This document shows, piece after piece, positions 20,089-33,371 of a DNA stretch of 64,000 nt (positions are counted from its first letter, which is position 1; every line of letters begins with the position of its first letter). The DNA lies in NCBI GenBank assembly GCA_024305405.1, contig JAKNDB010000109.1, positions 2,852,001 through 2,916,000 on the forward strand, given 5' to 3'. The notes under the pieces were generated by a model, which worked only from the letters and a program-made list of their open reading frames with translations, ran no database searches and had not been told where the DNA came from. A program made the translations under genes and the position numbers. Origin of the DNA: Dirofilaria immitis (Eukaryota > Nematoda > Chromadorea > Rhabditida > Onchocercidae).

Positions 20089-20410
20089 TTTTTTTTCTCA
20101 TGGAGCGAGATTTGGAAGAAAAAAACAAAAATTCTTCAGATAGGATGTCACGTGCTGTAATGATCTTCCAATTTGATGACCAAGCCTTTAGGCTATGGTT
20201 AGCATACTGTAAACCAGTTTTACTATATAAAGACGAGAGGTGATCTATAGAGAAAAAAATTCTCCCATGGGGCGCAAGTCGTATAAGAAACAGTAAGCAT
20301 CCTGCCAAAAGGTCTTAAAGGCTTGGTTTTCAAATTGGAAGATCTTTACAACATGTGACATCCCATCTAAAGAATTTTTTTTTCCAAATCCACTCAACGG
20401 GGAAAAAAAC
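20089..20410. mobile_element. Fold-back (inverted-repeat) element, MITE-like
   Basis: Two arms of about 100 bases, 20089-20192 and 20314-20410, are imperfect reverse complements separated by about 120 bases. Matching landmarks on reverse complementation are ATTTGGAA, GATGTCAC, GATCTTCCAATTTG and CCAAGCCTTTA. Weaker symmetry (for example around ACTGT) continues into the spacer, so the original palindrome may have been longer. There is no transposase and I could not define a target-site duplication. Small non-autonomous DNA transposons (MITEs) have this form. An intergenic hairpin of other origin is possible. Confidence 0.65.
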
Positions 20411-21514
20411 ATAAGTGCTATTATTTAATACCCCTTCAAATCTCTATTTAACAAACCTCAATCAAATCCCACCAAATTTTCCGTATGAACAAGAACAGAA
20501 AAACAACATAGTGATCGAATTCACCCGTAATTTTTTCTAATCTAATAGTTTTTTTTCTAATAGTTCCTAATAGTTGTGTCATGAATTAACATCATCAATT
20601 AATAAACAACGTTTATCTGAACCAATCGTCCACGATATAATTTTTAACCGATCGGTAAAAGTGGTGATAGTCTAAAAGTGGTGACATGTTGTTTCCACGA
20701 TTCTGGTTTGTCCTTAATCTGTTTCCTGCATCGCTACAAGCTTTCCAATATTAATGTTATGAGTGCCGAACTGTTACTCTTTTGCGCAATTAAGTTTTAA
20801 ATGAGTTTTTGACTTTCTAAAACTCCGAATTGATGAAATTTCGGCTGCAGCAGGCAGTGGAGAAAAAGCCTTTACTATGTTTTGATATTTTCTAAAAACT
20901 TCAAGATTCAAATAATCATTGGTACTTTTTGTTATTTGTGGTGTGTCGAAGCTTTTCTAGGAAATATTGAGAAATGTAAATTACATGCATACAAAAAAAG
21001 AAAAACGGGAACGTATTCACTGACATTCATAAGTGCTATAATTATTTTTTAGGTTCAGTAATTTGAAAAAAAGCAGTACTCTTTATGCAGAAGTCAACAA
21101 AGTAAATCTACATTTAAATATGAACTATTTAAATAGTAAAATGCCAAGACACGAATGTGCGGTTTAAAGTTAAACATACTGATACAGAGGTTTTAGAAGT
21201 GAAGTTAGAGAGATAATTCTGTTTGTAATATGTTATAGTAATCGATTTTTAATCTCTGGCAAAATTGAAATGGTGTTTTCGTCAGAAATATGACCATATC
21301 TTTGTGAATATAAAGCAACTCCCAGCTTCGACTAACGCTTTAGAAAAATATCAAAATTCCACGAAAAACAAGCAAAAGGAATATAAATAACTTGCAACAG
21401 CAACAAACTGTATATGGCATCTGGATTCGTTTTAATTTCTCATATTTTCAGTAGAAACAAATTCAGCCACATTTTCCAGTTTTTCGAATCGTTTCACCAA
21501 GACCAATGCAAAAA
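20411..21514. other. Spacer between fold-back element and MAM gene A
   Basis: AT-rich. It contains the 3' flank of gene A (transcribed leftwards). No exon or structured RNA recognised. Confidence 0.5.
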
Positions 21515-24500
21515 TCAGCAAAGTGTCCTTGCCGTTCGCAAATCCACGGCTTCACTTTCGATCACTTGAATATCATCTATTGCACAAGCCCCTTGATTTG
21601 TCCTTGTATTTTCGCAGACAAATAAAATCTATAGAAATTGAGAATTGTTTTAAGCATTTTATCTATAACATAAAATCGATTATAGAAGTAGAAAATGAAA
21701 TCATACTAAAAAAACTTTGTTTTCCGCAGAAGTTGTCCAAAACTTCTATATGAATAATTTTCTTTAGAAATCCTTCATTAGAAATACAGAGTATCACCAG
21801 TAATAATCTGATCAAATTTGTGGTCGCTTCAATAGCATTCTGTATTTATTTATGATCGTAAGCAAGAATAGTCATGAATAAACAGATAAGCTAGAAAAAG
21901 GTTTTCACGGAAATTTCGAGACTCTCAATGAATTCCTGATCACTGTAAAAGAAGAAAACAAAATGGAATTAACCTTAGACGTTCCAGCAGGACAAGTGAA
22001 TGCGGTGAGTTTCCATGTTCTATCGCTCACACTAACAAATTTATCAGACGCGAACAAGCAGTGTTCCAAACTTTCGCAACAACCTTTCAGTTGTACACCA
22101 TGTGTTCCTCATAATATTGGAATCGCAGTCGAATTGGTTCTTTCAAATCGACAATATCTACTGCTAATCCAGCCATTTCTCTTGGATATAAAAATGTTGC
22201 TGCATAATAGTCGCCTTCTGGAATCAAGTCGATATTTTATTTTGCTTTGATTTATTATTTGTCTTTGTAATGTGGGATCAGTGGGTGCACTCTTTATAAT
22301 AAATAATTTAATTTCTTTCAAACATATCAATAGCAATAAAACAAACCAGTTCCTTCCTTAACTCCGGTAACTTTATTCATATATTGTCCAGTAACCACTT
22401 GGAAACTCGTTGTCACGCCACGTATTGACTCCGTTTGATGAGCTTCCTTGTAATTGCACATATTTCCTCGAATAATATCATTCAAACTTATGTTAGTTAT
22501 AATGGATGAACTAATTTTAATCTTGCTAAAAATACAATATATATGAAAAAAATGAACGTACGATTTTCGAACGAACATTTAATTGTATTGCAGATAACTG
22601 ATGGAAAGGTGGTAATCTTGGATGCAAATGCTTGGCTTCCTTCTGAAGATGGTGCTACTAGCGCCATTTCAGATGAGGGTGGAAAAGCAGAACTAGACTG
22701 CGATCCTGAAGATAATGCAGAGGAGGATAAAGGTCCAGTTCCAGATCCAGCTGCAGACGAAGCTAAAGATGCCGTTTCAGCTGTTCTGATTTCATTAAAC
22801 GATTTTGCTTTCCCTAATGTCAGCTGGGATGTAGAATTTACTGCAGAACGTGAAAACGCGTTCTGAAACAAATTTATTGTAAGCAAAACAGATTTCGCAA
22901 ACTATTAAGTTTTCCAATTTTTAATTTGCAGATTTAAAACTTACACTACTTGCACCAAGCTCTTTCGCATCCGCTGTCGCTGCTTTTTCGTCTGTTTGTC
23001 CTCTTCGTTCTTCCTGATCAATCCCACAATCATCGTCGTCGCTTTCATACAGTACTTCAATATCATCCAGAATCGCCATATCACCTCGTTCGCTGACAAA
23101 ATTACTTGCCACAAATACAATCTGGAATTTCAAATCAAACCTTCTTCATATGTTGAAAATTTTCACGAATTCCCTGCAAACCTTATCTAAAAAACTCACA
23201 TCAATGAGCGAAGCTTTTGGAAGAACTACTTCTGTCGCTCCAAGGCCATTTACAAGAGGAAATTCTTGACAATTTAATAGAGGATTAAAGTTAACAGTAT
23301 TTGGAAATGATTCTCTTTGGCATACTTGCAATAAGACATTTTCTGACTGCCAATGTCTGAAATGAAGGAATTCATAAGTCCTGGCATGAATATGATTTGT
23401 TTAATTGTTTAATCTCTCTGATTGTAAGATAGTTGTTAATGCCGATGAAACAGACCAGCAAAGATTTAATATCTGGGATAAAGAACTTTAGAAACTTTAA
23501 GGAATTCAAGCTGGTCAAAATTAAAATATTTCATAAACGTCATGACATGAAGTAACTGATTAATTAAGCAAAAATATATGAAAACATTACCTTGCTCTTA
23601 CAATAATAGGTGAAGATGCACAGCCAATAGCGCAGGATGCAAATTGCGCTTCGTCCGAAGGTGCCGAACTGCTAGCATAGGTAACCAAATAATTACCATC
23701 TTATAAATAAGCTTCAGTTTTTATTGAAATTATTCAGTGCTTTTTCGCATTCACTTTTGTATTTTTGTTAGGCAATTGCAAATTACCTACACGATTTATT
23801 ATGCAATTTATATGTACTATAATTAAAGTTATATTTTATTTTCCATCTTAATATTACATGTTTGGATCGCCTCAACAAATCTCAAAAAACAAACACAACA
23901 ACTTTCCATTTAAATTGCACTAGTTATGGATAGTTTGGTCATGAATAAAGAACATACTTGGAAAAGGTGCATTCTGAAACTGCGGTGAATCGGGTATGCC
24001 GTTAGCTAAATGCCAATCAAGCTGGTCATCCGGTGGCGGAACATTAGCCCAACAACATGGATGAGAATCAAAATCACAGGATAACGCTTCGCCTAGAATT
24101 TCCAGAGAATTTATTACATACGGTCAATTGTTATTGTCATTCACGAAATCTTTAGTACAGTTTAAGTGTATCAAGTCTTTTTTACAATAGTTGAAGTTCA
24201 GGAATTGAAGATTCATAAACAAATAGAAACAAATAATTAAGTATTATTTTAGAAAAAGTTGAATATTGAATGAACGATAAAATATGCGCAATTGGCACCA
24301 ACTACACTGTTAGAATTTCGAACAATTTTCCTCATATTCTTAGCGTAAAACACCATTCAGAATATAGATGTAGAACAAAGCAGCAAAAAGCAATTACCTA
24401 CAGCAACTGGACCACCTCCTTCTGCGTTGTAACCGTTTGAATCAAATTCATGTAATGTTATCTTTGACCCCAAAAGATCTATAAAGGAACTTTTGTTAAA

Positions 24501-27500
24501 GAATGATGGAAATTTATGCAATCGCTAGAAATTTTGATTACCAGAATAACTAGCTTCTTGCGACCGATCGATCAAGAACGCTGTGAATAATCTTTTCTAG
24601 CAACAGGAGGTATTTATTCTTTACCTACGTGTTTCATTCACATATTTATGTAATTAACTATTCTTTCAATTTGTTTATTAAACTCATTTCGACCTACATT
24701 TTTATATACGGAATGACGTAGTAGATGAAAAGAAACGCCTGATACATATTTAACATTCCTTCCTTGTATCGTTCGGCATTCATTCAAATGACCCATACTG
24801 TTTTATGCTTCATCATGCAGGAAAAGAGGTGTAAAAAATAGGTAATAAGGCAATAGCAAGGAAAGAGTGTAAAAAAATAGGCAATAAGACAATGGGAGGA
24901 AGAGAGAGAAGAAAGAGAAAGAGAGAATGTTTTCGATACTATTTGTATTTCTTGTCACGGCAGTTGGATAATAGTCTCTTGGATATTGTTTAATTTGTCA
25001 ACATATCCCTTATGGATAAACAAAAGCTGGCTAAATAAATTGTGTCTTTTCCATTTCGTTAGAAAGGGCATAGTAATTTTGTTAAAATGTTACTTGTAAT
25101 CTTACATGCTGAAATATTTGTTGTCTAATTTTTAGATTAATTATAGTGTAATAATCTTATAATATCTCTGTAACTTTTTTTGAATCACAAAAAATCATGA
25201 AATAGGATCGCTAAATCAATCAAACCAAAATGAGAAATAAGTAACATCACGGGTGTCAAGATTTTAATAAACGTTTTAAAATTTTTGCAAGACGGAAGGA
25301 AATTTGAAATCCAGAGAGATTAGAAAATTTCAAAAATAATCTCATAATGTATTCAATGGAGAATATTAAGATGTAAGACAGAAAGATTCTTTAGGATAGT
25401 AAAAATGATTGCCACAGTAATTAAATCATAATTTTAGGGAGGAAACTTATCAAAGTAGGCAAAATATAATCCATAGAAAAAAATTAACAAGGGAATTAAA
25501 TAAACATAGATGCTATTAAACTCACTATTAAGAAGCTGCTGTTGTGGGATCGGTTCAATAGGTCCGCGATCGGCAGCTGAAATTGCAGGCCTAATTATGC
25601 TATTACCAGCCTGGGCATCATTAGATATTTGCTGTGGTAGAGCGGGCGAGGCTACCTGTGGCCGATCAGCTATTGTTCTAGTTGCAAGAGGCGGGATGGC
25701 ATTAAACTGCACCAATGCTCCAGGGGAAAATGCTCGTGGCGACGAACTAAAACAGCCTTCTCCTGAAATTTCCGGATAGTAGTAATAGATGGATTAAGAA
25801 CAAGTGGTAATGGTAAAAAAGATAAAATTCAAAATTTTTGATGTTGTTGTTAACTTCTTCTTCGAAGAATTTTAGCTATCGGAATAGCAAAAAAACCAAA
25901 ATCTGCGCTAAAAGAGCATTAAGGAATTTGATTTGGATCATAACGTTTTTGATTTTAATAAATAATAACTACGAAATGTAACGACGACTGCCAAATTGAA
26001 ATCTTTATTTTCCTTATACTGTTTTTCGGCTTTGTTATTTATTATTAATATAACAGATCGCGTTGAGGAATTTAATACTGCACTTGCATGTCAGGAAAAT
26101 ATGTTAGTTGTTTTTTTTAAAAATTATTATAAGGGTTAAATCTTCATGCATTCTGTGTTGCAAAAAATATTTTGCAAAACAATTTTATTTAACCAACTGC
26201 ATAAAGAAATCTTTTGCTTTAACCATATTCGTGGAAAACTCAAAAAGATATGAGTAGTCAGCGATGAAAAAGAATTGCATTCGCGAAATCGAAATTGGGT
26301 AAGATGAACAACGAATTCGGTGGAATTCTATTTTAATTTTCATAATCCATTAACAAATCGTTGAATAATATGCGAACCAAAGAACATATTTGTTTTATAT
26401 TACAGAAAAATCTTCTGAGGAATTAAGCAGATTATATCTTGAGCAGGGATAGAAATTAATATTCCATAGTTAAGATTTATATCATTTTCATCTATATCAT
26501 TTCTTGGATGTAATTTGTACTAGAACATAGATTATGATTTTAATTACTACATAAAATCCTATAACATTTAAGTTATCCCGCTTGAATAAAATTGAAATTT
26601 AAATACACTTTAAAAAAAAAACTTTCTTATCTATTAGTATATTTTGCTATTTGAAGAAAAGGAAATGTTACGATCTTTGATTTCTTAAATTTGATGATAA
26701 CTAGAATGTTGGAGAAATGGGGTTAAATTTCAGTTTCGTTAATCTCGTCAATTGAACTGCTTCACTTTTCTGTTATTTATATCTTTTCTTCGATTTAAAC
26801 GTTTATACACTGCATTATTCTGAAACAGTTCATGTATCTTTTTATGCAAAAAGGAAAAAAACGAATTAGAATTTAAATCAAATTCCCAGAATCATTTTAG
26901 ATAGATGTACAAAAGCAATATCCCCATTATGTGCTTGCATATTACAGAAAGTGTCTGGAGGTATATTTGATCGCGATAGAACAGATGTAATTTCTGAGGC
27001 TGGAACTATCTTTGATACTCATAGAACATGCTCATAATAATGTAAACAAACTATCCAAATGAACATTTTCCATTGAATGTTTCCAAAATTTGCAAAATAT
27101 AAAATAATTGTTTTCAATATGAAGGAAGCGAATTTTTTGGATGTAATAAAGCGGTTTCAAAATTATTTTACATTTCAACATGTTTACAGTTCTAAGGCGT
27201 TAGAAAATTTTTTCTATTATAATTGCGATAGAAAAGTCATTCCAAAAGAAAAAGGAATTTATATAAGTTATTAACATCTTTAAAAATATCTGTCTTAAAT
27301 TATTTTCCTTGGAATATTCTGTTCCTTCAATTTACTATACACTGTTAAAATTGAAGAGTATATAATTGAGCAATCTGAATGCAATCTAATGTTCCGAAAC
27401 CGATTTATAACGGATACAATTAACATCCGAGCTGAAAATCAGGAGTACGAATGAGAGAACCATGACGACCTTGTAACTGTTCATAACCAAGTCACCAATA

Positions 27501-28849
27501 TCCATTTCGATGTTATCATCGAATTTCTTGAATAATTTAGACTAAAATTTTCGTAAAATTTTTTACAGATTCAAATTTCACTTTTCAGTTTTACTGAATG
27601 TAGTATTGAAAATACAGTCCATACTACGTTTAATTTTCATTACCCGAAAAGAACTTTAGAATAAAAACTTGAAAGATGTACCTGTTCAAGCTTTTTGGAT
27701 TGAGGGCTAAACAATAAAACAGATTTCATACTAAATCGTTATGCAGATAAGATTTTTAATAACTTAGAAAATACCAATAATAATTTATAACTCTTAAACT
27801 AACTTCAATATTAAGCAAAATCGAATTGGATAAAAAACAATAAAACTTATTGTCGCAGCTGTTTCATTCTGAGGCAAAAAATCATTTTAAAAATGGAATC
27901 AGGAAATTTTTTTCGAATATTCTCAGTAAAATATAGGAGTTGTCCAAAATTCTTCGAAACTTCTAACAATTAAATACGAACTTAAACTATGATGTATTCT
28001 CAGATTTCAACATCATTATATACAGGTAAGTTTCAGAACAATAAATCTGAATTTAGAATCTCTGAAAAAAAAGTTGGGACATTTTATATATAATCATGCT
28101 CTGATATTTAAAAACACTGTAAAAAATGATGCCAAAAAGTTTCAATAAATGAGAAAAGCAAAATATGCCTATTAAAACTTCGCCTTCTTTTAGAAACCAG
28201 ATTCCGTGAATAAATCTTCATTTTTTGAAATGGCTGTAAAATCGCGTAACCTGTGTTGCTCTTGGATATGAAATGCTATTTAAGCAAGCGCAGAAATCTA
28301 AATCGGTTAGCCATGATATACTTGATCAATCTACTTAGAACTGAACTATTAAGTCGATATGCTTTTAAATGGTAATTCTAATTAAAATCAGTGGATCAGT
28401 CGTATCTTTATTTTCTGAAAAGTTTCATAATGTATATGCATAGATTTCGAATGACTTTCGCAAATGTTCAGATTTACTGCAAAAGATCATTTACTTTCTC
28501 ACATAAAGCATGACCTCAAGGAATTCTACTATTGTGACACGATTTTCAACTTTCATGAAGGTAATTTATAACTTCATGAAAAAATTTAGTGATGAAGAAA
28601 TAATAAAATGTGTGAATCAATAAAATAGTAATGTATAGGATTATTTTTAAATTTAGAACAATTGTATATGTTTGATTTGAAAATTTAAAAGAAGTTAATA
28701 GGAAAATATAAATAAAGGTGACTAAATTTTATGCTTTTAAGAGCTAAATTAATACCTGATTGGTTTTCTCTATGAAGAATGAAAAACATACCTAATCGGA
28801 ATAAAGTCGTTGTCAATGATGCAAAAATGAACATAACGATGGATGACAT
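21515..28849 (-). CDS. Secreted two-MAM-domain protein (gene A)
   Basis: MAM domains are extracellular disulphide-bonded adhesion modules. Exons, 5' to 3' on this strand: 28849-28792, 25762-25526, 24478-24398, 24092-23958, 23699-23591, 23356-23200, 23121-22945, 22862-22562, 22466-22347, 22217-21974, 21628-21515; about 577 residues. Exon 1 encodes a signal peptide (MSSIVMFIFASLTTTLFRL), followed after a 3-kb intron by a Pro/Ala/Gln-rich linker. MAM1 (about 130-280) starts SCDFDSHPCCW and ends with the diagnostic RGDMAILDDIEV. A Ser-rich linker (about 320-400) follows. MAM2 (about 410-565) starts CSFENRNMCNY and ends NQGACAIDDIQV. All junction phases agree except inside exon 10: the frame shifts by one base near 22096-22103, between FQYYEEHM and GVQLKGCC, which together match the MAM core. 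No transmembrane segment or GPI signal is evident at the C-terminus. I cannot name an orthologue. Confidence 0.85.
22096..22103 (-). other. Single-base frameshift in MAM2 of gene A
   Basis: In exon 10 the frame encoding FQYYEEHM runs into VYN and a stop, while one base further on the frame resumes GVQLKGCCESLEHC. Adding one base near the GG restores a normal MAM core. The sum of exon lengths (1733) is also one short of a multiple of three. Most likely a consensus error. Confidence 0.8.
25763..28791 (-). other. First intron of MAM gene A (3.0 kb)
   Basis: Bounded by donor G|GTATGT after the signal-peptide exon and acceptor TTTCAG|GA before the linker exon, with matching phase. It is long for this window (most introns are under 700 bases). 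AT-rich. I see no exon inside on either strand. Confidence 0.6.
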
Positions 28850-31746
28850 TCGGATTTGCTCCAGAAATAGCCAACGATTTCACGGAATAGTGACAATGAT
28901 GAGAACCAACACTGACTACAGGTACCAGCAGTCTACAGGATTGAAATTGTGGATTACAATGAATATAAGATGCTTTGCTTTGCTACACTGTCCAAGTGTT
29001 TAAAAGATGGAAATTTTTGGAAGGAACGGGTGCGAAAAAAAAAGAAAAAACTGCTACTGGATTTATAACTAATAACGACTGAGATAATGACACCTTCCCG
29101 TCAATTCAATATCTGGTCGTAACATTGTGGTTCCAATAAATTATTAGCAAATGCAGAAAATTTGGATAATGATTTAGTAATTGTCCTCTTATAAGATGGT
29201 TCCACAGAAGAAACAAGAGAGATGATTATATGGAGCAACTGAGGATAGAACTGCTGAGTGCAGTAAGAATGGCTGGATGGATCCAGTGAATTTGGATTCA
29301 GATGTTACTACAAACACACATACTGAAAGACAAACTTTAGACAGTTGGACAAACAGGTATACGAGGACACAGACACAGATACACATATACAAAGAGAATA
29401 ATGATGAGTCGTACTTCTTCCAAGAAACAACGAAAATGTTGATTGTCGCTGGAAGGATCTCTCCCCTATGACCTCTTTCTCCTTCAACTACTGCCTTATG
29501 ACCTAGTTCAACGAATAAATTCGTTTCGTTAGAAGAATATTTGCGTATGGCGTGTATATGTGTCTGTCCTTACGTCGTTCAAATAAGGATATCCCCTATT
29601 ACCATCTAAGTACACCATCTCCCAAAGAACTACCCCAGAATCTGAAACCCTGTTGTTAATACCCACATTCAAGTTGCATGCTTTTTTGTCCTCTTTTCTT
29701 TTTACTTATCTCGGATCTCTCAAATTAAATATCTTTTATACAACGATTTCTGCCGTATGAAGAGTAATCAATTGAATTATTGCATCATTCATCCGAGACA
29801 TACTGAAGACTTAATTCTTGCGGATAGAAAAGAGAAAGGAATAAATTTATCTGAATCATTGAAATGACTGAAAGTAATTGCAAAAAGTAAATAACTGTCT
29901 ACATTTAAAATATTGTTAACCATATCACGTAGTAATGTTTATGTTCAATCTCTCCCGTCCAAATTATTATTATCCTTGTTAATTAACGGATATTATGCGA
30001 ATGAGTAACCTATCATTTTTGAAAACAAAATGCCACTTTATAATCTGTTTATCAATTTGACCTGTAGCGACTGCCACCAACAAGGCTTAGCAGTACTGTT
30101 ACTATAATTTCTGGTGCTGTCACGCATTAGACTTACATCTCATAACGATTTATAAACTTGTTAATAAAAATTAATTCATTCTTTGGAAGTTTAAATTTTC
30201 ACAAAACAGTGAAAAGTGGTAATTATTTTTCCTATTTGCTATTTATTTCACAAGTTATTCAGAAATTTTGAATGTAGTAGAAACAACCCAGTCGAGTGAC
30301 AGCAATTTTGTCTATTTTAATGATGTTGATAGATCAAGGTTTGCTGATTATATAATCAACAATTTAATGAGCTAGAGATATTTGCTAAATGAATCCTAGC
30401 AGCTATTTTCTTAAAGTGTCCTAATTTAATAGCTAATTTTAGTTCTAATTTCTTCAGAAATGTATAATATTTTTCGCAATTCTGAGCAGTTCAAAAATTG
30501 CCCTAATATGCTTCAAAATTCATACATCTTTTTATACAATGTTTGCAATCAACAAGAATAAATGAGATATCGATCATTTCCTAATTGGTTTCCTCAGTCA
30601 TTTTGCCACCAAATTCTCCTAAATTTTTATTTCCTCAGTTTCCACGAAGACAATTGATTCAATTTTTCATTTGCATCTGGTGCAGTTTTTACTGAAACGA
30701 TTACGATGGCCATCTTTCCTTGATTTTGGCTTTGCTATTTGAAATGCAGTAATCATGGATACATTCCCGAATTGGGAAATGATTTTTGCATAAAAAGCAG
30801 AAAAAACCAGGAATGAATTGTTAAGTTTAATCGCGTCTTTAGATTCTAACATCATATGATTTAAAAATTTCATAGAAGCATGATTTTATCATTGTGTATA
30901 AATTACTTCCACAACAATGAACGATACTAATTAAAAAATTATCTAAATTCTAAGATGTCATACGCAAATGTAGGAGAAAAACAGGAGAATAATGCAATAA
31001 GTTAAAAATAGATTTTTCAAATTAAAGGATTATCTCAATTAAGAAATATTAAGAAAACTCAGTAAAGCAATATTTGTTTGAATATTTGTTTTTTTTTATC
31101 CTTATTTCTGCACTTCTCAATTGAATTCACTGTTAAAAATTATAGGCCAATCAACTCCTTAATTGTAAAGTATATATTCTGGAATGTTTTCAGAACATTT
31201 TCCAAATCCACAATCTCGAATACTTTAAGAGTACGGTTGTTACTACCAGAAATTTTGAATGGTATTTATTGATGAGATGAGTATGCTTTAATGATTGATA
31301 TTCGTTATTGCTTGAAATTAAAAGACGTCCTAAAAATACTGTATATTTATTTATTTTCTTCTTAATAATATTTTTTTTCTAGTGGAATTATGTGATTTCT
31401 TTGCTCATTTCAATTTCTCAGCAAATAACTTTATAAACGGCGTTTTTTTTTAAAAAATCATAAATAATACAATTGTTGTGACTGTTAAGTTTAAGTTTAA
31501 AAGGCATATGCAGATTAGTCGAACTATAAGATTTGCAACTCTTTAAATACCGGAAGTAATATAATTTATCAAGTATTCTATCCTGAAGGAATAATCACGA
31601 GTCTCTGATTTTATGCAAGAGAATGATGAGTTTCAAAAGACCACAAGCGTTCATCATTTACTAATTAAGTTAATATTCGCTGTGTTTAAATAAATCGACA
31701 ACTGTTTTTTATCAATACAATATATATGATAGACAAATAGATCTTA
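28850..31746. other. Upstream flank of MAM gene A
   Basis: AT-rich sequence that presumably holds the gene A promoter. 28850-29500 is less AT-rich with purine-rich patches. A minus-strand frame near 30873-30667 (ending NRFSKNCTRCK) has no convincing acceptor or partner. No supported gene. Confidence 0.4.
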
Positions 31747-31842
31747 CCAATTCATATGTCTGTTCAATGCATGTTTCTGATGGTGTTGACCGAATGGTTG
31801 TGTTGTTGATATAGCTAGCCAGATCAAAATCAGAATATCTTG
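31747..31842 (-). other. Orphan exon-like segment
   Basis: A minus-strand open segment bounded by an AG acceptor (TTCCAAG) and a strong donor (GAATTG|GTAAGATC). It encodes a protein-like stretch, YSDFDLASYINNTTIRSTPS followed by ETCIEQTYEL, with two possible N-glycosylation sequons (NNT, NTT). It lies between genes A and B and immediately beside the noncoding block shared with the gene B upstream region. It does not join gene A, whose signal-peptide exon starts downstream, or gene B, whose stop codon is 1.5 kb before it. It could be a relic of another duplicate, an exon of an unseen gene, or chance. Confidence 0.3.
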
Positions 31843-31861
31843 GAATTAAAAAAAAAAATTG

Positions 31862-32365
31862 CTGCATATGTCGCGCGAATATTAATTATCACTAAAGAAA
31901 TTAATAAAATAAAATTAAATCATGTAAAATGTAAATAAATGTAATGAGTCGTGTAACTAATTTCATATTCATTATGGCCATTTTTAATGCGTTTTTATGT
32001 TTCTGCTTGTTATCTTGATCTAATTAAATTCAAATCATTTCTCTTATGGCTAAAATACTAATTCATATGCAAAAATCCTTTAACTGATAACTAATCTTAT
32101 TACAATTCATATAATGTAATCAGATTTCATATAGTTTTTTCTTTATTTAAACGAATATCTGTTAAAATATTTGTTGTAAACAATTTCCACTAAGTATGTT
32201 TTCTCTTAATCAAAATTATATATGTATGTACGTACTCATAAATAAGATATAAAAGAAAGAATAAACATTTTTACTCGATCTAGTGGACAACTACACTACA
32301 CCTCGTCTTCCTTCGACTGACCATCAAACCTACCAAAGAAATCTTCAATAAAACCCATTCTTTTT
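31862..32365. repeat. Duplicated noncoding block, copy A
   Basis: Aligns by eye, in direct orientation, with 39738-40215. Shared landmarks in the same order include TCGCG, AATTAATAAAATAAAAT, CTGCTTGTTAT, CTTATGG/CTTTATGG..TAAAAT, AATCCTTTA, TGTAATCA, GAATATCTGTT, and a terminal stretch CTCG/CTCA..CTAGT..CTCGTC. It lies about 3 kb upstream of the gene A start. No coding potential is shared between the copies. Confidence 0.8.
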
Positions 32366-33371
32366 CAACACAAATTTTTATGATAGGAAGTGCCTTCAGC
32401 TATATTTCTAAGCGCACGATAGGTAAAAGAAAAACAAAAACTGGAAGCTCTTCTCAAGAAAGTCAAAGTAATGAATCTGACGCCGTTAGACGGAAGCTAT
32501 CTACATGAGAAACTTGTCAACAGTCCGAAACTATAACCATGTTTATGCTCAGCATTAACAAGGAATAAATTTATTTGGAGAAGTTTTTGGCAACGAAGTG
32601 ATTCCAATGGTTCTGTTTTTTAATTTTTTTCTTTGAAATTACGAAACCTGTGTAATATTATCAAGAAAACATCACCAAACTTTTTTTATGTCCAAAACTA
32701 AATAGCTATAAATGGAGAGTGACGTAGAGATAATGGGGAAGTATACGGTGAAGAAAGATTTAGGAGAAAAAAATTTGGAGTTCATCTGATTTGATTTTTT
32801 GCTTATCATGTAATTCTCCAGTAGCAAAGTTTCAGATCAACCTTCATGTTTTCTTTTTTTTTTTTTTTTTAACTTCGGAATTTATAAATACGACATTAGA
32901 AAACTGGAATCGAGAAAAAAAGTGCGAATGCATTTCCAAAATTTTTACATCTGAAGATAAGAAGGATACATTCATTTTCAATTGTGTACTTCGATATCAT
33001 CAGCCACTAGACTCGACAGAACAAAAAATACTTCAATTTATGCAGTGTGATATAAGTACAAGGATATTTATTGAAAAACACTGAATGTTGGCCTTGTTTC
33101 AAGATAATAGGTAATAGCAAATTACAGAACAAGCTTATCTTGATCGTGTCTCGTCTCAAGCGTTTTACATTAACATAAGAAACTTCGGAAGCCTAGCTGA
33201 GCTTCTGGGATAGATGCAATGATTTCATTGTTGTATTTGCACGAAAGATGTAGCATGTACAATAACATTAGTAAGATCCACACTATGCAGAATGATTGGG
33301 AAATTTTGATGACATTTAAATGATTCAGTAGTTGTTGGTTCAAGAAAGAGTTATGTAAATCATTTGTTTGT
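32366..33371. other. Spacer 3' of MAM gene B
   Basis: AT-rich with a poly-T run near 32855. No supported exon. It contains the presumed 3' UTR of gene B. Confidence 0.45.

Noticed and set aside
22543..22866. Plus-strand 107-residue acidic ORF
   Set aside because: It is antisense to the Ser-rich linker exon of MAM gene A, whose acceptor, donor and phase link it to neighbouring MAM exons. The acidic frame is the shadow of Ser/Ala codons.
22497..22886. Minus-strand 129-residue ORF read as one exon with a hydrophobic C-terminal end
   Set aside because: The hydrophobic tail is intron read past donor C|GTACGT at 22561. Using that donor and the acceptor before 22466 restores a standard MAM start (CSFENRNMCNY).
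30667..30873. 68-residue minus-strand ORF ending NCTRCK
   Set aside because: No reliable acceptor, no family resemblance and no partner exon in phase with genes A or B.
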